Below are positions 45,594-55,296 of a DNA stretch of 64,000 nucleotides, in pieces; the stretch's first letter is position 1, and every line of letters begins with the position of its first letter. The stretch spans positions 1 through 64,000 of the forward strand of contig JALOAI010000019.1 in assembly GCA_023228945.1 (NCBI GenBank), written 5' to 3'. Origin of the DNA: Pigmentiphaga sp. (GTDB lineage: Bacteria; Pseudomonadota; Gammaproteobacteria; Burkholderiales; Burkholderiaceae_B). A program made the translations under genes and the position numbers. The notes below the pieces were generated by a model. That model worked only from the letters and a program-made list of their open reading frames with translations. It was not told the DNA's origin and made no database searches.

Positions 45594-46595
45594 CTAGCTG
45601 GGCGCTCCCAATTTGGCCAGCAGTTGCTCGCAGGCCGGCGGCAACGGCGCCTCGAACGCCAGTGGCGCGTCACTGAGCGGGTGCCGCAAGGCCAGCGTAT
45701 GCGCGTGCAGGAACATGCGGCCGAAACCCCATTGCCGCAACAGGCGCTCGCGCACGGCGTCATTGCCGTATTTATCGTCGCCGACGATGGCATGACCGCT
45801 GGATGCCAGGTGCACGCGTATCTGGTGGGTGCGGCCGGTGCGCAGCTCGGCTTCGACCAGGCTGAACTCCGCCCAGCGCCGGCGCAGCGTAACGATGGTA
45901 TGCGCGGCCTGGCCCTCGGCATCCACGCGCACCCGGCGCTCGCCGGTGCGGGTGGTCCACTTGAGCAGCGGCAGGCGGATGTGCTGGCGCTGGTTGAGCC
46001 ACTGCCCTTCCACCAGGGCCAGGTATTTTTTTTGCGTCCGCCCCTCGCGCAGGGCGGCGTGCAGGGCCACCAGGGCGCTGCGCTTTTTGGCCACCATCAG
46101 CAGGCCCGAGGTATCGCGGTCGAGTCGGTGGACAAGCTCGAGAAAGCGGGCCTCGGGCCTGGCGGCCCGCAACTGCTCGATGACGCCGAACGCCACGCCG
46201 CTGCCGCCGTGCACGGCGACACCCGCCGGCTTATCGATGACCATCAGGGCTTCGTCTTCGAACACCAGCGGAAACTGGCCCGGCGGCACCGGCGTGCGGC
46301 CATCTTCGGCTTCACGCCAGGGCGGGATGCGGATCAGATCGCCGGCCGCCAGGCGGTAATCCACGCCCACGCGGCCGCGGTTGATGCGCACCTGGCCACC
46401 GCGGATCGCCTTGTAGAGGTGGCTTTTGGGCACGCCTTTGCATTCGCGCAGCAGATAATTGTCCAGGCGCTGGCCGGCATGCTCGGCGTCGACTTCGATC
46501 CAGCGCACCGCGGGGGCGGGCCTGGGGGCGGCTGGGGAGCGGGGTGCGGGACGTTCCAATCCGGGTCGGCCAGTCAGGGTGAATGAAGGCGCCAT
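45594..46595 (-). CDS. rluC: 23S rRNA pseudouridine synthase RluC
   Basis: This 333-residue enzyme has an N-terminal S4 RNA-binding domain (GQRLDNYLLRECKGVPKSHL) and the catalytic HRLDRDTSGLL with the essential Asp. Near the C-terminus GRTHQIRVHLASSGHAIVGD is the RluA-family signature. It modifies 23S uridines. The rluC-rne divergent pairing is conserved. The start is uncertain; 46595 omits a non-conserved extension. Confidence 0.92.
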   Translation of the reverse strand: MAPSFTLTGRPGLERPAPRSPAAPRPAPAVRWIEVDAEHAGQRLDNYLLRECKGVPKSHLYKAIRGGQVRINRGRVGVDYRLAAGDLIRIPPWREAEDGRTPVPPGQFPLVFEDEALMVIDKPAGVAVHGGSGVAFGVIEQLRAARPEARFLELVHRLDRDTSGLLMVAKKRSALVALHAALREGRTQKKYLALVEGQWLNQRQHIRLPLLKWTTRTGERRVRVDAEGQAAHTIVTLRRRWAEFSLVEAELRTGRTHQIRVHLASSGHAIVGDDKYGNDAVRERLLRQWGFGRMFLHAHTLALRHPLSDAPLAFEAPLPPACEQLLAKLGAPS

Positions 46596-46638
46596 TATCG
46601 CCGATCGCACTCCCGGGCGGCCACGGCTCCATTCCGTT

Positions 46639-46666
46639 TTGCACATGGCGGGAAGCGGCATATAAT
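46639..46666 (+). promoter_or_regulatory. rne promoter
   Basis: TTGCAC (46639) and a perfect TATAAT (46661) are 16 bp apart. Transcription would start near 46673, giving a leader of about 660 nt before rne. The site is upstream of the rluC start on the opposite strand. Confidence 0.75.
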
Positions 46667-46672
46667 CGGCAA

Positions 46673-47333
46673 GCCTGATTCAGGATCAGGTGGCTTGTTT
46701 ATTGCCCGGCGTCGAGACGCGCCCCCTTCCGGCCCTGTCTGGTGTTGCTACGCGCACCACACGTTTGGCCTGCTGGCAGCGTCTCCGCGAGTTGGCAAGA
46801 ACAAGGATTGGGCATTCGAAAAACTGTACCGGCCCATCCACCTGCTCCCTCCGGCCCGTCGCGGCACCGTGCCCGAACCCGCCCCTGGAAAACCAGGTTA
46901 CGCCGGTTAGGCCGTTTTTACGCTGGCGTCGGCAACACAAAAAACCATCCGATTCGCATTCTTTCTAGGGGGACGCACTTTTCGCACACGGCTTTGCCAA
47001 ACCGCCCAAGCGCCACGCAAAGCCGCGATCTCCGCGTCCACCGGTCCGTAGTCCCCGACATGATCCTGCCCCGCCACCCCATACGCCCACGCGAGCTGCG
47101 CCGAAACGTGCCGCAGAGCGCGTCCGCGCCGTGGTGTGCCGGGCCGCCCCGGCTTGCCGCTGTCGCGGGAACACTCCGTCCATCCCTTTGCCGTGCCGCG
47201 AGGCACACCGTGCCAATCTGATGTGCCCGCCTCCGTTCGCGGAGGCGGTTGCCGTGTTGCCTGCCCGCATGCCTGACGGACCGCTGGCGGCGCGCCGACC
47301 TTCGGCGCGCCAACCCTACGGAGAATGTCGTCC
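46673..47333 (+). promoter_or_regulatory. long structured 5' leader of rne
   Basis: This stretch has no convincing gene; small frames in it lack ribosome sites. It contains strong hairpins near the 3' end: GTGCC-GCGA-GGCAC (47193-47206), a 9-bp stem with a TTCG tetraloop (47227-47248), and a 9-bp stem GGCGCGCCG/CGGCGCGCC (47289-47311) just before GGAG of rne. In E. coli the rne leader mediates feedback by RNase E cleavage. A similar role is inferred from position and structure. Confidence 0.6.
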
Positions 47334-50300
47334 ATGAAGCGCATGCTGTTCAATGCAACGCACCAGGAGGAACTGCGCGTTGCCATCGTCGATGGGCAAA
47401 AGCTCATCGACCTCGATATCGAGACCGCCGGCCGCGAACAGCGCAAAGGCAATATCTACAAGGGTGTCATCACCCGCATCGAGCCCAGCCTCGAAGCCTG
47501 CTTCGTCAACTACGGCGAAGAACGCCACGGCTTCCTGCCCTTTAAAGAAGTGGCCCGCAGCTACTTCAAAGAAGGCATCGATGTCCGCTCGGCCCGCATC
47601 CAGGATGTCCTGCGCGAAGGCCAGGAACTCATCGTCCAGGTCGAAAAGGAAGAGCGCGGCAACAAGGGCGCCGCCCTCACCACCTTCGTCTCGCTGGCCG
47701 GCCGCTACCTGGTGCTGATGCCCAACAATCCGCGTGGCGGCGGCGTGTCGCGCCGCATCGAGGGCGAAGACCGCCAAGAGCTGCGCGAGGCGATGGAGCA
47801 GCTCGACACCCCTTCGGGCATGAGCCTGATCGCCCGCACCGCCGGCATCGGCCGCAACGTCGAAGAGCTGCAATGGGATCTTTCCTATCTCCTGCAGCTC
47901 TGGCGCGCGATCGACACCGCCGCGCAAGAGAATAAAGCCCCCATTCTCATCTACCTGGAATCCAGCCTGGTCATCCGGGCGATCCGCGATTACTTCTCGC
48001 CCGACATCGGCGAGATCCTGATCGACACCGACGAAATCGCCGAGCAGGCCATCGCCTTCATGAGCGTGGTCATGCCCGACAACGTCCAGCGGGTCAAGCG
48101 CTATCGCGACGACATCCCGCTGTTCTCGCGCTTCCAGATCGAACATCAGATCGAAACCGCCTACGCGCGCACGGTACCCCTGCCCTCGGGTGGAGCGATC
48201 GTGATCGATCACACCGAGGCGCTGGTGGCGATCGACGTCAACTCGGCGCGCGCCACGCGCGGCAGCGACATCGAGGAAACCGCGCTGCGCACCAACCTCG
48301 AGGCGGCCGAAGAGGTCGGCCGGCAACTGCGCCTGCGCGACCTCGGCGGCCTGATCGTGATCGATTTCATCGACATGGAAGACAGCCGCAACCAGCGCGC
48401 GGTCGAGCAATGCCTGCGCGACGCCCTGCGCCTGGATCGCGCCCGGGTGCAGATGGGCAAGATCTCGCGCTTCGGCCTGATGGAACTCTCGCGCCAGCGC
48501 CTGCGTCCGGCCCTGAGCGAAGGCTCGCACACCACCTGCCCGCGCTGCACCGGTACCGGCGTGATCCGCGACACCGAGTCCAGCGCCCTACACGTGCTGC
48601 GCCTGCTGCAAGAAGAAGCCATGAAGGAAGGCACCGCGGCGGTTCATGCCCAAGTGCCGGTCGAGGTGGCCACCTTCCTGCTCAACGAAAAGCGCGCCGA
48701 CATCTCCAAGCTCGAGGCCCGCCTCAAGGTCAACGTGGTGCTGATCCCCAACAAGCACCTCGAAACCCCGCATCACCACCTCGAGCGCCTGCGCCACGAC
48801 GATCCCCGCCTCGAAGACGTGAAAGCCAGCTTCGAACTGGTCGAAGCTCCCAGCACCGTCATGGATTGGGTGCCGCCGGGCAGCGAACTCAAGGCCAAGC
48901 CCGAAGCCCTGGTCAAGGGCATCACGCCGGCACAGCCCGCTCCCATCGCCCAGCCCCGGCCGGCGCAGTCCGGCGGTGCAGCTCCGGCCGCCGCGGCCGG
49001 TCCCTCCGCCGCACCGTCGTTGGGCGCCACGCTGAGCGGCCTCTGGCAGCGTCTGTCGGCCTGGCTGGGCCTGGATGCCGGTCCGACCGATGCCAAGCCT
49101 TCCACGGCCGGCACCGCCGATACCGTTTCCCGAGACTCCCATGGCGAACGCGACTCCGGACGCCGCCGGGAGCGCGACCGCGGCCGCCGAGGCAGCAGCC
49201 GCCGGGGTACCGACGAGCTGCGTGGCCGCGAGGAACGCGACGATCGACCGGCGCGCGGTGAGCGTCGCCGCTCCGAAACCGACAGCGCCACGTCCGAAGC
49301 CGCTCCGGCCACCGCCGCCCCGCTCGACGCCGGCGATACCGGTCGCGGCGACGACGCCCGTAGCCGCCGCGGCCGTGGCCGCCGTGGCAACCGCCGCGAC
49401 GACACCACCCGCGACGACGACCTCGGCTTGCGCGACGAGCGTGCCGACGCCGCCGCCCAGGCGGCCGCCGAACCCCGCCGCGATGGCGAAGCGTCTTCGG
49501 GTTCCCGTCGCCGCCGCGGTCGTGGCGAACGCGACGGACGCGAGGCCCAGGCCGATATCGCGGCCGTGGCGGCCGGCGTCGTAGCCACCGAGGCCCAGGT
49601 TGCAGCGCCCGGCGCCCAGGCGCCGGAATCCCGCGCCACCGTCGAGGCAAGCGCCGAAGCCGCCTCCCCCTTGCGCGACATGGATCTTCCCGATCTGGAG
49701 CTCACGCCGATCGACCACGCCGAGCTCTCCAGCGACACCGACGGTGATGACGACAGCGCCGATCGCGAACGCTCGCGTCGCCGCCGTCGCCGTGGCCGCC
49801 GTGGCCGCCGTGGCGGCGAAGGCGACAATGCCGAGACCGTGGAGGGCAGCGATAACGACGCAACCGAGAGTGCGGCCGACCGCCTCCAGGCGGATGGCAA
49901 TACCGAGGGCGGCGTCGCCTCGGCCGCCACGGCCGAACCAGAAACCGGCGGTACGCCTTCAATTGACGCAGCCCCGCCAGCCGCCATCGCCCCGGCCGCG
50001 GCCGTCGCCGATCCGGTCGGCCCGACGCCCGCTCCCGCACCGGCCGAGCCGACTGCGGCAGAGCGTCCGGCTTCCTCCGTGGCGAACCGCGAGACCGCGG
50101 CCGTCCAAGCCTCAAGCGAGCAGGAGGTCCACGGCCAGGCCGCGACTAGCGTCTCCGGCGACCAACACGGCGCCAGCGGCCCGGTCGAGCAACCCGCGAG
50201 CGAACCCCGCGCGGCCGCTCCCGCACCGGAAGCCGCGCCAGCGGTTGCGGCACAGGCCGCCAGGCCCGCCGCCGACGCCCCAGTGGCAGACGCCGGCCCG

Positions 50301-50870
50301 GCGGCGGCCGAGCCGGAAGCCGCGGCCGCCACTGTGGCCGAACCGGTGACTAGCGCACCCTCAGCCACGCCGCCGGCTGCGGCCTCGACCGAGACGACGA
50401 CCGCCGCCACCCCGGTCGCGGCGCCATCGATGCCGCCCTCGCTGCCGGCCGGCCGCCCGGCAAACGTCGAGGCTAACGGTTTGCTGGCCGCGAATGGCGG
50501 CGCCGATCGCGCCGTACGCCAGGCCGCGGCGGAAGCCGTGGAAGGCGCTCGCACCGACGACCTCGAAACCGGCGAAGTCGCCGCCCTGCCCGCCCCCACG
50601 GCAACCTCCGGAATGCCGCCGGCCGCTCCTGCGGCGCAGGCCGAAAGCCCACGCCCCAACGGGGCCGCCGCCGGCGCCGCCAGCCGCGATACGCTCGAGG
50701 CCGTGATCGCTTCCGCCGGCATGCAATGGGTCGAGACCGACCCCGCCCGCCACGCCGACGTGCAGGCCCAGATCGCGGCGGCGGTTCCTGTCGTGCGCCA
50801 ACCACGTGAGCGCAAACCGTTGCCGCCAGTGTCGCAAGAGCCGCTGCAGCAAGTAGAAACCCGGCGCTGA
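47334..50870 (+). CDS. rne: ribonuclease E
   Basis: This 1178-residue endoribonuclease is the core of the RNA degradosome. The S1 domain starts near residue 38, the DNase-I-like catalytic part has Asp in VAIDVNSARATRG and in LIVIDFIDMEDSRN, and the Zn-link is CPRCTGTG near residue 402. After about residue 520 the protein becomes a long disordered tail rich in Arg, Ala, Pro and Glu, with blocks such as RRRRRGRRGRRGG, suited to RNA and partner binding. The ATG at 47334 is chosen over 47325 for its spacing to GGAG. Confidence 0.96.
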   Translation: MKRMLFNATHQEELRVAIVDGQKLIDLDIETAGREQRKGNIYKGVITRIEPSLEACFVNYGEERHGFLPFKEVARSYFKEGIDVRSARIQDVLREGQELIVQVEKEERGNKGAALTTFVSLAGRYLVLMPNNPRGGGVSRRIEGEDRQELREAMEQLDTPSGMSLIARTAGIGRNVEELQWDLSYLLQLWRAIDTAAQENKAPILIYLESSLVIRAIRDYFSPDIGEILIDTDEIAEQAIAFMSVVMPDNVQRVKRYRDDIPLFSRFQIEHQIETAYARTVPLPSGGAIVIDHTEALVAIDVNSARATRGSDIEETALRTNLEAAEEVGRQLRLRDLGGLIVIDFIDMEDSRNQRAVEQCLRDALRLDRARVQMGKISRFGLMELSRQRLRPALSEGSHTTCPRCTGTGVIRDTESSALHVLRLLQEEAMKEGTAAVHAQVPVEVATFLLNEKRADISKLEARLKVNVVLIPNKHLETPHHHLERLRHDDPRLEDVKASFELVEAPSTVMDWVPPGSELKAKPEALVKGITPAQPAPIAQPRPAQSGGAAPAAAAGPSAAPSLGATLSGLWQRLSAWLGLDAGPTDAKPSTAGTADTVSRDSHGERDSGRRRERDRGRRGSSRRGTDELRGREERDDRPARGERRRSETDSATSEAAPATAAPLDAGDTGRGDDARSRRGRGRRGNRRDDTTRDDDLGLRDERADAAAQAAAEPRRDGEASSGSRRRRGRGERDGREAQADIAAVAAGVVATEAQVAAPGAQAPESRATVEASAEAASPLRDMDLPDLELTPIDHAELSSDTDGDDDSADRERSRRRRRRGRRGRRGGEGDNAETVEGSDNDATESAADRLQADGNTEGGVASAATAEPETGGTPSIDAAPPAAIAPAAAVADPVGPTPAPAPAEPTAAERPASSVANRETAAVQASSEQEVHGQAATSVSGDQHGASGPVEQPASEPRAAAPAPEAAPAVAAQAARPAADAPVADAGPAAAEPEAAAATVAEPVTSAPSATPPAAASTETTTAATPVAAPSMPPSLPAGRPANVEANGLLAANGGADRAVRQAAAEAVEGARTDDLETGEVAALPAPTATSGMPPAAPAAQAESPRPNGAAAGAASRDTLEAVIASAGMQWVETDPARHADVQAQIAAAVPVVRQPRERKPLPPVSQEPLQQVETRR

Positions 50871-50878
50871 TGCGCCTT

Positions 50879-50912
50879 GCCGGTGTGCCGCCCGCAAAGG
50901 CGGCGCACCGGC
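50879..50912 (+). terminator. hairpin after rne
   Basis: A 14-bp stem (GCCGGTGTGCCGCC with GGCGGCGCACCGGC, one G-T pair) with a CGCAAA loop begins 8 bp past the rne stop. Few Ts follow, so it may act as a rho-independent terminator of moderate strength or as a 3' stabiliser. Confidence 0.6.
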
Positions 50913-50962
50913 GCCCGGTTTAGCTCTTCCTTCCGTAACTCTCGAACATCCAGGACGCAACC

Positions 50963-51838
50963 GTGAGCTGGCTCGATAAACTGCTTCCGCCCCGGATCAA
51001 GCACTCGGATGCGCAAACCGCGCGCCGGGTACCCGAAGGTCTCTGGACCAAATGCCCGTCTTGCGAGGCGGTGCTCTACCAGGACGACCTGAAGTCCAAC
51101 CTGATGGTCTGCCCCAAATGCAGCCATCACCTGCGGCTCAGCGGCCGCGATCGGCTCGACGTCTTGCTCGATCGCGATGGCCGCGTCGAAATCGGCTCCG
51201 ACATCACTCCTGTCGACAGCCTCAAATTCCGCGACACCAAGCGCTATCCCGATCGCCTCAAGGAGGCCGTTGCCCAAACCGGCGAATCCGAGGCCCTGGT
51301 GGTGATGAGCGGTGCGATCCACACCCAGCCCGTCGTCGCGGCGGCCTTCGAGTTCCAGTTCATGGGCGGCTCGATGGGTTCGGTGGTGGGCGAACGCTTC
51401 GTGCGCGGCGTCCAGGCCGCGATCGCCAATCGCGCGCCCTTCATCTGCATCGCCGCCTCGGGGGGCGCCCGCATGCAAGAAAGCCTGCTGTCGCTGATGC
51501 AGATGGCCAAGACCAACGCCATGCTCACCCGCCTCGCGGCGGCCAAGCTGCCGTTCATCAGCGTACTCACCGACCCCACGATGGGCGGCGTTTCGGCCAG
51601 TTTCGCCTTCATGGGCGACGTGGTCATCGCCGAACCCAAGGCCCTGGTCGGCTTCGCCGGGCCCCGCGTGATCGAGCAAACCGTACGCGAGAAACTGCCC
51701 GAAGGCTTCCAGCGCGCCGAGTTTCTATTGGATAAAGGCGCCATCGACATGATCGTCGACCGCCGCAAGATGCGCACCGAACTCGCGCAGCTCATCGCGC
51801 TGCTGCGACGCCAGCCGACCGAGTCGATCGGCACCTGA
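50963..51838 (+). CDS. accD: acetyl-CoA carboxylase carboxyltransferase subunit beta
   Basis: This 291-residue subunit makes malonyl-CoA together with AccA. It has the N-terminal zinc finger CPSC and CPKC, and the crotonase-fold GGARMQESLLSLMQMAK and GGVSASFAFMGD. The start is GTG at 50963 after CAGGACGC; SWLDKLLPPRI is the family N-terminus. Instead of trpA it follows rne, an unusual neighbour. Confidence 0.96.
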   Translation: MSWLDKLLPPRIKHSDAQTARRVPEGLWTKCPSCEAVLYQDDLKSNLMVCPKCSHHLRLSGRDRLDVLLDRDGRVEIGSDITPVDSLKFRDTKRYPDRLKEAVAQTGESEALVVMSGAIHTQPVVAAAFEFQFMGGSMGSVVGERFVRGVQAAIANRAPFICIAASGGARMQESLLSLMQMAKTNAMLTRLAAAKLPFISVLTDPTMGGVSASFAFMGDVVIAEPKALVGFAGPRVIEQTVREKLPEGFQRAEFLLDKGAIDMIVDRRKMRTELAQLIALLRRQPTESIGT

Positions 51839-51900
51839 CGCAGGCACGCGGCCAAACTTCCGGTCGCCCGCCCGATCGAGCCCTCCCGCCCTTCCCGCCG

Positions 51901-51929
51901 CGGCGTCTTCTCACGGAGACGCCGTTTTT
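51901..51929 (+). terminator. rho-independent terminator of accD
   Basis: CGGCGTCT and AGACGCCG form a perfect 8-bp stem with an 8-nt loop, followed by TTTTT. It lies 63 bp past the accD stop. The remaining 180 bp to the next gene show no feature except its ribosome site. Confidence 0.9.
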
Positions 51930-52109
51930 CATGAGTTTGCTGCTTGCGCGGCGATGAGGCGGCGAAGACCTCGCCCGGAAATCAGGGCATACATGGTGTG
52001 AAGGCCGCGCTACCCCGCACGAAACTCCCGCCCCTAAGATAACGAGACCCGTCGGCCATCGTTGGAACGACGCGGCAAAGTACAAGCCAATCATGTTGCG
52101 GGAGAGACA

Positions 52110-53513
52110 ATGTCCAGCAAGATCCCAGCCGCTTCGGGCAGTCTGCTCGAGTCTCTGGCGGAATCCACCACCCATCACGTTCTGGACCAACTGCCGGGCT
52201 TTGTCGTGCGCGAGGCCAAGCTCTGTCTGCTCGACACGCTGGGTTGCATATTGGCGGGAACCCGGACACCCGAATCCGCCCTGATTCTTTCAAGCGCCTC
52301 GCACGTCCGCGGCGAGTATGCGGTGCTGGGCGTTGCCAATAAGCGCCTTGATCGACGCCACGCCACTTTGATCAACGGCTATCACGGCGACATTCTCGAA
52401 CTCAATGATCTGATCGGCGGGCATGCCAGCATCGGCAACGTGACCGCCGCGCTCTCGTTGATCCAGGAAGACGCCGTGCCCGGAGGCGTCTTGATCGAGG
52501 CCCTGGTGAGCGGCCTCGAAGTCACCTGGCGCATCTATTCGGCGGTTTACCCACAGCTCAAGCCGTTCGGCGAATCCGGCCTGGTTCCCGTTGGCATCCC
52601 GTCGGCCTTCGGCGCTGCGGCGGTGGCGTCCCGGCTTTGGCGCCTGCCTCCCCCCACCCTGGCCCACGCGCTTGCGATCGCCGGCGCCACCGCGGGCTGG
52701 TGCCCAGCGGAAGTCATCTTCGGTCATGGCGGCACGATGAAGCCCTTGCTCTTTGGCGCCCAGCCGGCGGTCACCGGTATCGAGGCCAGCCATTATGCAA
52801 AGCTCGGCATGACGGGCCCACTGCAACTGCTGGAGAGCCCCGTGGGCTACTTCCGCACTACGGCTCGGGAGGGACAAGCCGTCGAGCTTCCCTCAGAGTC
52901 CCGTTGGGGGCTGGAGCAGCCACGCCGCAAGCTGCATGCGTGTTGCGGTTATATTCACTCCGCCGTAGATGCCCTGGGCATCCTGCGGCGGGAATGGGTC
53001 GACGCTCCATCACCGGCACGAATCTCGATTTCGCTCCCGCCCTACGTCGCGGAGGTCATCAGCAAAAGCCGGCTACCCCTCTCGGCCAACGACGCGCGCT
53101 TTCACCTCCAGTACTGCCTGGCTCTGGTCATGGCGGGATACGACGTGATCGAGCCACATCATATTCTCGACTTTCAGCGCTACCTGGCGGAACCCGCCGT
53201 CGCCCAGGCCTTGGAGATCTTCCGGGTTCTGGCCGATGGCAGCCTGGAGCATTATCAAAGCTGCAAGGTCACTGCGCTCAATCGCCAGGGGGCGATCGAG
53301 CATGAATTGGCTTTCGACACCCCAAGGGGGTCGCCCTCGCGGCCGCTGAGCGAACAAGACCTGATCCAGAAGTTCCTTCGGCTCAGCCAAGCGGTCCTGA
53401 CTCCCTCTCAAGCCGATGAAGTGGCGGACCTCGTGCTCCGGCTGGAAACGCTCGAAGACAGCCGCGGCATCCTCGCGCCCATCCTGGCCATGAAAACCCC
53501 GGCCTTGGTCTGA
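52110..53513 (+). CDS. MmgE/PrpD family protein
   Basis: This 467-residue protein is in the family that includes 2-methylcitrate dehydratase and iminodisuccinate epimerase. KLCLLDTLGCILAGTRTPES near residue 38 and GYHGDILELNDLIGGHASIGN near 92 match the family. HACCGYIHSAVDALG near 277 carries the conserved His/Cys region. GGGAGAGACA precedes the ATG. Without prpB/prpC neighbours a propionate role is unlikely; it more probably dehydrates or isomerises a carboxylate brought in by the adjacent Bug system. Confidence 0.87.
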   Translation: MSSKIPAASGSLLESLAESTTHHVLDQLPGFVVREAKLCLLDTLGCILAGTRTPESALILSSASHVRGEYAVLGVANKRLDRRHATLINGYHGDILELNDLIGGHASIGNVTAALSLIQEDAVPGGVLIEALVSGLEVTWRIYSAVYPQLKPFGESGLVPVGIPSAFGAAAVASRLWRLPPPTLAHALAIAGATAGWCPAEVIFGHGGTMKPLLFGAQPAVTGIEASHYAKLGMTGPLQLLESPVGYFRTTAREGQAVELPSESRWGLEQPRRKLHACCGYIHSAVDALGILRREWVDAPSPARISISLPPYVAEVISKSRLPLSANDARFHLQYCLALVMAGYDVIEPHHILDFQRYLAEPAVAQALEIFRVLADGSLEHYQSCKVTALNRQGAIEHELAFDTPRGSPSRPLSEQDLIQKFLRLSQAVLTPSQADEVADLVLRLETLEDSRGILAPILAMKTPALV

Positions 53514-53615
53514 GATCGCCCAAGCCGCTCTCTCTGTGCTCTGCACTTTGAAACGCCGGCATCGCTTTCGCGACCGGCCAATGGCGGCCGCTGCGCGGTC
53601 GCTGCCACCCTACGG

Positions 53616-53639
53616 CCTTCCTTTGTTGACGAAGGAAGG
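53616..53639. repeat. inverted repeat between prpD-like and Bug genes
   Basis: CCTTCCTT and AAGGAAGG form an 8-bp stem with an 8-nt loop in the 149-bp gap, 24 bp before the next start codon. It may be a regulatory hairpin; no T-run follows. Confidence 0.4.
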
Positions 53640-53662
53640 AACCGCTCATTTCAGGAGACTCT

Positions 53663-54637
53663 ATGCGCGCCCCCGCTTTCATTCCCGTTGCTCTCGTCCT
53701 CGGCGCCCAGCTGTTCACGCCGACGTCTACCTTCGCCCAGACCTCCGTCCAGCCACCGCTGGAGATCGTACTGCCGCTCACCGCGGGAGGTCTCACCGAT
53801 GTTTCCATGCGAGTTCTTGCGGAACGGCTGGGAGAAAAGCTGGATCGCAATGTTCTGGTTCTCAACAAGCCGGGCGCGTCGGGCGCGATCGCAGCCCGCC
53901 ATGTCGCGCAATCCGCCGCCGACGGCAATACCTTGCTCGCCGTCACGTCGAGCCACACCTCCATCGTGCCTTTTGCCCAACCCAACGCTGGTTTCGAGCC
54001 ACTGCAGGATTTCACACCGGTCGGCACGGTGACCAAGTCGCCCTCCGTGCTCTACGTTCACCCCTCGGTGCCAGCGGATAACCTGCGGGAATTCGTCGCG
54101 CACGCCAAGGCCAACCCAGGCAAGCTCAGTTATGGCACGGCGGGCATAGGCTCGTTCGGCCATGTCGCCAGCGAATATCTGTTTCGCGAGGCCGGCGTAG
54201 ACCTGGAAATGATTCCCTATCAAGGCGGCTCCCGCTTCACCGTGGCCTTGGTGGCCGGCGAGATCGACGCGGTCTTCACCCTGCCCTCGGGCACCTTCGG
54301 GCAGTATGTTCAAGACGGCAAGCTCAAGGTCCTGGGCATGTCGATGCCGGAGCCCAGCCCGCAACTGCCCGGCGTGCCGCCTCTCAATCAAACGCTGCCG
54401 GGTTTCGAGGCTGTCGTCTGGACGGGCCTGCTCGCCCCTGCGCAAACGCCGCCCGCGGTGGTGGAGGCGCTGAACCAGGCTATCCAGGAAGTGCTGGCGG
54501 AGCCGGATACCCGCGCGAAGTACGAAAGCATGGGCGTACAAGCGGCGGCCCTGTCGCCGCAGGAGTACCGGGATGAGATCATCAAGGAGCATGCCCTCTG
54601 GCAACCCTTGATCCAGGAGCTGGGGCTTGGTGGATAA
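53663..54637 (+). CDS. Bug/TctC-family periplasmic solute-binding protein
   Basis: This 324-residue Bug receptor has a signal peptide ending TSTFAQ and a mature start LEIVLPLTAGGLTDVSMRVLAERL. CAGGAGACTCT precedes the ATG. As with the other three Bug genes, no TctAB membrane genes are present. It follows the MmgE/PrpD gene on the same strand and probably supplies the same pathway. Confidence 0.88.
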   Translation: MRAPAFIPVALVLGAQLFTPTSTFAQTSVQPPLEIVLPLTAGGLTDVSMRVLAERLGEKLDRNVLVLNKPGASGAIAARHVAQSAADGNTLLAVTSSHTSIVPFAQPNAGFEPLQDFTPVGTVTKSPSVLYVHPSVPADNLREFVAHAKANPGKLSYGTAGIGSFGHVASEYLFREAGVDLEMIPYQGGSRFTVALVAGEIDAVFTLPSGTFGQYVQDGKLKVLGMSMPEPSPQLPGVPPLNQTLPGFEAVVWTGLLAPAQTPPAVVEALNQAIQEVLAEPDTRAKYESMGVQAAALSPQEYRDEIIKEHALWQPLIQELGLGG

Positions 54638-54706
54638 GGGATGCTCCAGGCCCGCTGCCTTGCAACGGGCGTGGATACTGCCGGACGCCCGGCCGCAAGA
54701 CCGCCT

Positions 54707-55243
54707 TTAGCCGCGAAACGTATCGGCAAGTCCAAGGCTGCGCGATACGGTGGCAACCATGCGGTAGGCGGCAACCGTGGTGGTCAATTCCAGGACTTCC
54801 GCGTCGGAGAAGTGCGGTAGTAGCTCGGCGGCTGCCCAGGCAGGGTCGCAATCGTTGGCAAGCAGACGATCGGCATAGCTTAGGCAGAGACGATCGAGGC
54901 TTGCCAGATCGCTTGCCAGACAGCCGTCGCCAAGCTCGTCGATCTGCCGCTGCGTGATCCCGGCGGCGAGGGCGAATCGAACGTGCGAGCGGAACTCGTG
55001 CCGGGCAGCCGATTGCTGGGTCACGCGCAGTATGGCCAGCTCCCTCAGCCGGTCCGGCAACCGGCTTCGCTGCCGCAAGGCGGTGAAAAAGCCCAGCCAG
55101 CCCTGCGCCAGCGCCGGACTATTAAGCAGCAAGGCGTACAACGGCGGTAATCGCCCTTGCCTTTGCTGGCGTATCGTGCGTGCCAGCTCGGCTAACTCGG
55201 GCCGGTCTTGTTCATCCAGCAAAGGCAAAATCGCCACGGTCAT
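54707..55243 (-). CDS. carboxymuconolactone decarboxylase/AhpD-like protein
   Basis: This 178-residue all-helical protein resembles the CMD family. RELAILRVTQQSAARHEFRSHVRFALAAGIT near residue 67 is the core motif. The AhpD CxxC is not present (SAARHE instead), which argues for a decarboxylase-like or unknown role rather than peroxidase reduction. A cupin gene precedes it by 53 bp in the same direction. Confidence 0.78.
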   Translation of the reverse strand: MTVAILPLLDEQDRPELAELARTIRQQRQGRLPPLYALLLNSPALAQGWLGFFTALRQRSRLPDRLRELAILRVTQQSAARHEFRSHVRFALAAGITQRQIDELGDGCLASDLASLDRLCLSYADRLLANDCDPAWAAAELLPHFSDAEVLELTTTVAAYRMVATVSRSLGLADTFRG

Positions 55244-55296
55244 GCCTCCCTGTGTCGTGCTTGGGGTAGCGGCGCGCGTTTCGGCGCGCGCGGAAC

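Noticed and set aside
46690..47220. small frames in the rne leader
   Set aside because: They lack ribosome sites and conserved features and overlap likely regulatory RNA structure.
48773..51679. 968-residue open frame on the minus strand across rne and accD
   Set aside because: It is a mirror of the GC-rich rne and accD codons, has low-complexity Ser/Ala content and no ribosome site or family signature.
52110..53513. 2-methylcitrate dehydratase (prpD) of propionate catabolism
   Set aside because: The family fits, but prpB, prpC and acnD-type neighbours are absent, so only the family name is given.
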